Shown piece after piece: positions 59,225 through 64,000 of a stretch of DNA of 64,000 nucleotides (positions are counted from its first letter, which is position 1; every line of letters starts with the position of its first letter). The translations under genes and the position numbers were made by a program. The DNA lies in the NCBI RefSeq assembly GCF_963678975.1, contig NC_089279.1, positions 29,365,525-29,429,524 on the forward strand. The letters are read 5' to 3'. Origin of the DNA: Dysidea avara. Taxonomy: Eukaryota > Porifera > Demospongiae > Dictyoceratida > Dysideidae. The notes beneath the pieces are model-generated. The model did not search any database. It saw only the letters and a list, made by a program, of their open reading frames with translations, and was not told the DNA's origin.

Positions 59225-59550
59225 GTACCTAGATTTTCAGCCATGATCCATTGTGTAGCATCATTGTTCCTACCTTGAATAGTGTTGGCTTTTACACACT
59301 AACACTTACCTAGATTTTCAGCCATGATCCATGGTGTAGCATCATTGTTCCTACCTTGAATCCTGTTGGATTTTACAGACTAACACTTAACTAGATTTTT
59401 AGCCATGCATGATCCATAGTGTAGCATCATTATTCCTAACATGGATCACGGCTGAAAATCTAGGTAATTGTTAGTGTGTAAAAGCCAACATGATTTACGG
59501 TAGGAACAAGGCTGCTATACACCATGGATCATTCTGAAAATTTAAGTAAG
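59225..59550. repeat. tandem repeat of about 95-bp unit, three direct and one inverted copy
   Basis: A unit built on 'cctagattttcagccatgat' and 'gtagcatcattgttcctac' is present three times in direct order and then once inverted (about 59450-59550). Confidence 0.75.
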
Positions 59551-59947
59551 TTTTACTGTATACATGCACTAGATCAAACCCGGCCTAGTTGTACCGTGTG
59601 CAGCACTGATATAATTAAATTACCTATAGATTAATGAATCCTGCATGTTGGCTAGCTGTTAAGAAACTAAACCATGCAGCATACGCACATTCTATACACA
59701 CAATTACTATAGCACCTGCAGGAAAGCACAAGAGTTATATTAGATGAAGGTAAAGCTTCACACCAGAAATTGCAGCGTTTCTGCCACTGCATGCATGCAT
59801 GCTGTTGCTATATACTTAATTCAGATTTAGCTAATTCAGATTTAGGTACTTCAGATTTAGCAGATATATGCTGCTAACAATGGTGATGGTGTTGTTGCAT
59901 GCACTGATGCTTAATATCATATTCTTATAGAATTGTGATCATAAACA

Positions 59948-60198
59948 TCGTCAAACATGACCTGTTTTCACATCCCATAGTTTTATATGGTTGTCCGTTA
60001 ACAAAGACACAAGTTCTTGATTGTTTGCAAACTGACAATAGGTTTCTAGTGCCCCTCCAGTACATATACAGAGGAGACTGAAAATTACGAACATTGATAA
60101 TTTGTACCTTGTGTTCTGCACATCCATAAGCAAGATAATTTTTTGATGCAGGGTGAACTCGCACCACACAATGCATACAGGTGGCCATACATAAGCTA
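59948..60198 (-). pseudogene. COP1-like WD40 exon fragment, frameshifted
   Basis: On the minus strand one frame gives VHPASKNYLAYGCAEHKVQI then INVRNFQSPLYMY. After a frame change it continues ETYCQFANNQELVSLLTDNH then IKLWDVKTGHV, followed by a stop. The pattern NYLAYGCAEHKV...LVS..TDNHIKLWDV is that of adjacent WD40 blades of the ubiquitin ligase COP1 (FGCADHxVHYYDLRN...SASTDSQLKLWNV). An acceptor-like tcttcag precedes it at about 60199-60205. The blade joint is shortened and the frame broken, so I call a decayed single-exon copy. The family assignment comes from memory of the motif. Confidence 0.6.
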
Positions 60199-60706
60199 AC
60201 TGAAGATTCAAGTATACATGATTTCTTGAAGCAGTTTACCCTGTAGGCATGACAGAAGTTTGGTCTTATTTTACACGAATAATTGGTCATAACTCTGTAA
60301 TCTTGTTCAGATACCACCAAAATTAGTAATGAGATTTGCTTTAATGACCCCTAATTTCAGTTTGATTGGAGTATGCATTAGTGTTTTATGGTGGATTTTG
60401 TAAATTGTGCAGAAAAGTAGAAGAAAAACACGAAGAAGAAACGATCAAAACTCTGGCCACATGTGTCTCAGAAATGGATGGGGTGATGTCCTTCATGTTT
60501 GGTATGTGGACTTCCCTACCTGACAGGAATCTCTACAGCAAAATTAGTTCCAATCGGTTCAGGTACCAATGAGCTACATATGTGTGAGAATCAAGTTTTC
60601 TTTCTTACCGGAAATTTGGCATGCCAGCTTCTTGGGCTACATGACACACTACCATGTGTATTGATATAAATGTACACACCACAATTGCTCTGTTTGACAT
60701 TCATAG

Positions 60707-62810
60707 AGTGTGTTCACAGCTAAGTCACTCCAGTCAAGATGGTATATAGTAGCTGGTAATCATGATCACATTGGAAATGCTGGCGCACAAATTGAATATA
60801 CAAAAAAATCACATCGATGGTACATGCTAAGCTATTGCTACACTGAAGTAACACCATTGTTTACTATAATGGACAATCCCTATATTATATATGATGTTTT
60901 TCAGGTATTTAGAATTGGTTCAAATGTTACAATTCAGTTTGTGTTCATTGACACACAACTACTTACTGCTAGTGATTTAGGATGCTTACCATCTAATGAC
61001 TCAGGTCCTCAGTGGATATGGATTGAAAACACACTAGCTGCTTCAACTTCACTATGGCTATTTGTACTAGGGCACCACCCTGGTAAGAAAATAATTAATC
61101 ATTTATTTTATAACATTACTGTGAGTGCTGTAGGGAAAGTAAAGTACTAAGCATGTTAGAGATGCCCAGGAAAATTTTTGTAACAAGCAAGGCTTTACAT
61201 TATTTATCCTAGTGGATTGAGGCCCAGTACATAAGCATGCTACTTAATAATTCACACTGGTTGCACACTTACACGTGTTGGCAGTATACTGACATGGTCC
61301 AGGTGCAAGTTATCACTAAAACAAGCCTTTTGAGTAGTGCAATCTTTTGGGCGAAAAATTAGAACAGAGGAATGCCCACGATGTGTGCATTGCTACCAAG
61401 CAATGTCATAACTGTGATATAAATCAAACCCGTAGCATTAAATATTATGTTTGTTGGACAGCATTGGTTAGTTGGTTGGCTAGCCAGTTGATCAGTCAGT
61501 CAGTGAGTAGAAACTTTGAATTCTTAATTGTAGAAATCTGCAGGAAGTGTTTTGGGTCAGTTTGAAGGTGTGTTTGCCATTTGCGCCTCCCAGCCAATAA
61601 GACATGAGGGTACTGTAATAGACTGGTTTCTGGTTAATGTGTTTTGGCAAAAGTTGTAAACCTGGCAAAGTTGCAAACCTTCACTGTGTACTTTTCGAGG
61701 ATACAATGGAACCTCTCAACACTTTAGGAAGCAGAATTTTTGGCCCATTTTTACTGTAATGTATAGAGGTTTTCCTCTTCCAGAGGTAACATCAAACCTG
61801 TTGTTGTTGGGACCAATATACTTGTCCTTATTATGAAAGCATTTTCTATTGTGTCCTTAGTTCGACTGTACCTTGATGTTCTTTAGTCCACACAACAGCA
61901 CAAAAAATACTTGAGTAAAACTGATAAATGCAATGTACCTTTGTTTACATTATATAAACATATACATGTTTTTCTCAGATTAAGTGTTAATAAATTATTT
62001 CGGTTGTATGAACATGTTGTAACATTACTGTAGTCTGTAGATTTTCTGTTTGCCTATTCTGTGTTGACTGTTTCTCTTCAGCATTATAACAATATTCGTG
62101 TGTATAATGACCCAATATTGTGCATCATACAGTAATTTTATCTTCCTGGCTTGTATCAAAGTGTGTAGAATATAAACAGCTTCAGTATTTGAAGAGCTTC
62201 AAAGCAATGCTGCCTTTGTAACTGAAGAAAAATATGGACTCAGTTAAATATGAATATGACTACAGTATAAGAATGTGTTTGAGTCCTCCTCTCATTGTTG
62301 TGACTTTTACCTTCACTTGTTAACATGTCCTAATAGTCTGGTCAGTAGCTGAACATGGACCATTAGAAAGTGAGGTGGAGTGCCTCAGACCGCTACTGAT
62401 AGAATACAACGTCACTGCTTATTTTTGTGGACATGATCATACCATGCAACACCTCCATGAAGAGGATAGCTCTGTAGAATATTTTGTGAGCGGAGCTGGT
62501 CATAGTACAGACCCATCACTATGTCATGCTGTATGTATCTCTGTTTGGGATATTTCAGTGTCATTGTATTGTCCTTATAGGATGATGTGCCTCCAAACTC
62601 CGTAAAGTTTCGTTACGGCCCTTGGGACTTCTTTAGTACTCATGGTACATTTTCCCATGTCACCGTTAACTCTACAATTATGAGTGTTACATATGTGGAT
62701 TATGAAGGTTAACATGATTGTGGCTGATTCATATGTTATCACATTTCATTCATTTTGGGAACGACTTGTATTTTTATACCACAGAAACAACCAGAGACAA
62801 AGAAGGATAA
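60707..62810 (+). pseudogene. TRAP-7: TRAP gene lacking exon 1 (or alternative 3' exon set)
   Basis: Exons 60707-60847, 60905-61082, 62337-62530, 62581-62707 and 62785-62810 match exons 2-6 of TRAP-6, with the same phases and GT-AG borders. The frame stays open for 221 residues. Motifs [21 protein letters not shown] and GHDHTMQH are intact. No exon with DWGG and GDNFY was found between TRAP-6 and 60707, so on its own it lacks half the metal ligands. At exon 6 the acceptor homologous to gtttag in TRAP-6 reads ttttg. A downstream ccacag at 62779-62784 restores splicing in frame, giving ETTRDKEG. It is either a partial tandem duplication that is dying or a second set of 3' exons joined to the first exon of TRAP-6. 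Its open frame favours a recent origin or continued use. Confidence 0.75.
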
Positions 62811-62896
62811 AGCCATCTTATATACATTATACTTAGCTACAAGCTGCATTCTTGCACTCATACACAGTATTTGTATACAAAATTGTAATAGGACAG

Positions 62897-63284
62897 ATGG
62901 CTGTGGTATTCAGGATTAATAGTGCGAGCATTGATAACAGGAGGGAGTAAAATAGTGCGAGGAAAAGCTGAGCACCATTTCCTTCCTGTTTACAATGCAG
63001 GGGCGGATCTACAGAGGGAGTTTCTGGTTCTCTGGAATTGCAACTTCAGTCTATAGCTGCAAGTTGAAGACCAAAAAAAAGGTCACTACGTGATTTTGAA
63101 TGCTGTGAAGGTGATTTCAAAGACAAAAGTATGAAGTTTTGCCAATAGAAAAAGCCATAATATAATACAGTAAGTATAACTCTTTGTAATTTTTATCACC
63201 CAGACAAATCGTAGGGGCGCGTGCTATTTCAGAGATAAAACCGCCCCTACAATGTGAGAACTATTAATCTCGAATACCACAGCC
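62897..63284. mobile_element. inverted-repeat element with GGCTGTGGTATTC ends
   Basis: Left ggctgtggtattcaggatta and, inverted, right ggctgtggtattcgagatta enclose about 340 bp. That interval includes a CAGGGGCGGATCTACAG end at 62999 (a nested or truncated element) and a small hairpin gtaggggcg...cgcccctac at 63211-63252. Confidence 0.6.
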
Positions 63285-64000
63285 AACCACCTATTACAAA
63301 TTAATCTGACAACCATAGCAACTGTTACTAAGCAACAGAAATTTAATGTGAAGGATATTCATAACTGAAGATTTGACATTATATACACTGGGGAATCTTA
63401 GTAGATGTTTATGTACAATGCACATGCATGTGTCTCAACAGGAGCTTATAAGTGCCTTCGGCTCCTGGTCTCAACTTGTATAATGCAAATCTCATACTTG
63501 CTATATAGAAGGCTAGGTCTCTAACCAGTAATCACATAATAATTTTGATTACCTCCTAGGAGGCCTCTTAATCAATTATAAAGATCTTATTATCATCTCA
63601 AAGTATAAGACTGTGGTATCGTTTTCTCACTTTAACTTAGTGTCAAGCATAATAAGCCATTAGTTTTGCCAGTGTGCGGATTTGTAGTGTGCATACTGTG
63701 CTTGTGTTATGTTGTGACATGTGTAGAAAACAATGATAGTTTTAGTTTACCCCATTATATTGAATCACTGGTGTGAGCTATCATCTCCTATACACTTCCC
63801 ATATATCCCACACGAACTAGTTGTGCATATCACATTAAATGTTCCATAGCATGCGTACACACTACTTTCACTGTACTGAATTTGCATAATTAGGGACTTT
63901 TCTGATTCAGTATAAGTTAGAATCTTATACCAATGTAACCAAGGACCAATTCAGTTCACCAGTGGCTAAAAGTAACTGAACAAATGCATCATTTAGCTAT
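63285..64000. other. right edge; no gene seen
   Basis: AT-rich sequence without recognisable exon. A short inverted repeat ggagcttataag...ggctcc near 63440-63465 resembles that at 46572-46625. Confidence 0.4.

Overview
The window reads as nuclear DNA of an invertebrate animal. It is AT-rich, its genes are split by GT-AG introns of tens of bases to several kilobases, and it is crowded with short non-autonomous DNA transposons, microsatellites, LINE and SINE remnants and one LTR element. A sponge or another early-branching marine animal is my best guess. That rests on general character only, so the taxon is uncertain.

The main content is a cluster of purple acid phosphatase genes of the tartrate-resistant type (TRAP, the ACP5 family). 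Five lie head to tail on the minus strand: TRAP-1 4855-8037, TRAP-2 9388-12763, TRAP-3 17532-23196, TRAP-4 23446-28867 and TRAP-5 31085-42610. Two lie on the plus strand: TRAP-6 exons 51865-57460 and TRAP-7 60707-62810. All share one exon layout: signal peptide plus DWGG and GDNFY; GNHD; the core up to GHYP; VWS plus GHDH; the C-terminal beta strand; a short tail. Intron phases are the same throughout (0, 0, 1, 0, 1). TRAP-1 to TRAP-5 give secreted or lysosomal-type proteins of 325-331 residues, close to the usual family length.

The two plus-strand copies are unusual. The first TRAP exon of TRAP-6 has no in-frame ATG or complete signal peptide. Two exons upstream (44192-44274 and 45270-45376) encode a short acidic tail and a strong transmembrane segment, and they match its reading phase. 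TRAP-6 may therefore be a type II membrane-anchored phosphatase. TRAP-7 has exons 2-6 but no exon 1, so it is either a decayed copy or an alternative 3' exon set sharing exon 1 of TRAP-6.

Other content: positions 8-1838 hold the 3' end of a gene for a tyrosine-rich protein with about 19 YxxL/F motifs. A broken LINE lies at 13385-14430. A remnant first exon of an eighth TRAP gene is at 30735-30807. A young Ty3/gypsy-type LTR element (37519-42072) sits in intron 1 of TRAP-5. A COP1-like WD40 fragment is at 59948-60198. Paired CACGTG boxes precede TRAP-3, -4 and -5. A short motif built on CTCTAATAGAG recurs about 22 times, several times inside unrelated transposons. A near-perfect 304-bp inverted repeat abuts the TRAP-6 splice acceptor.
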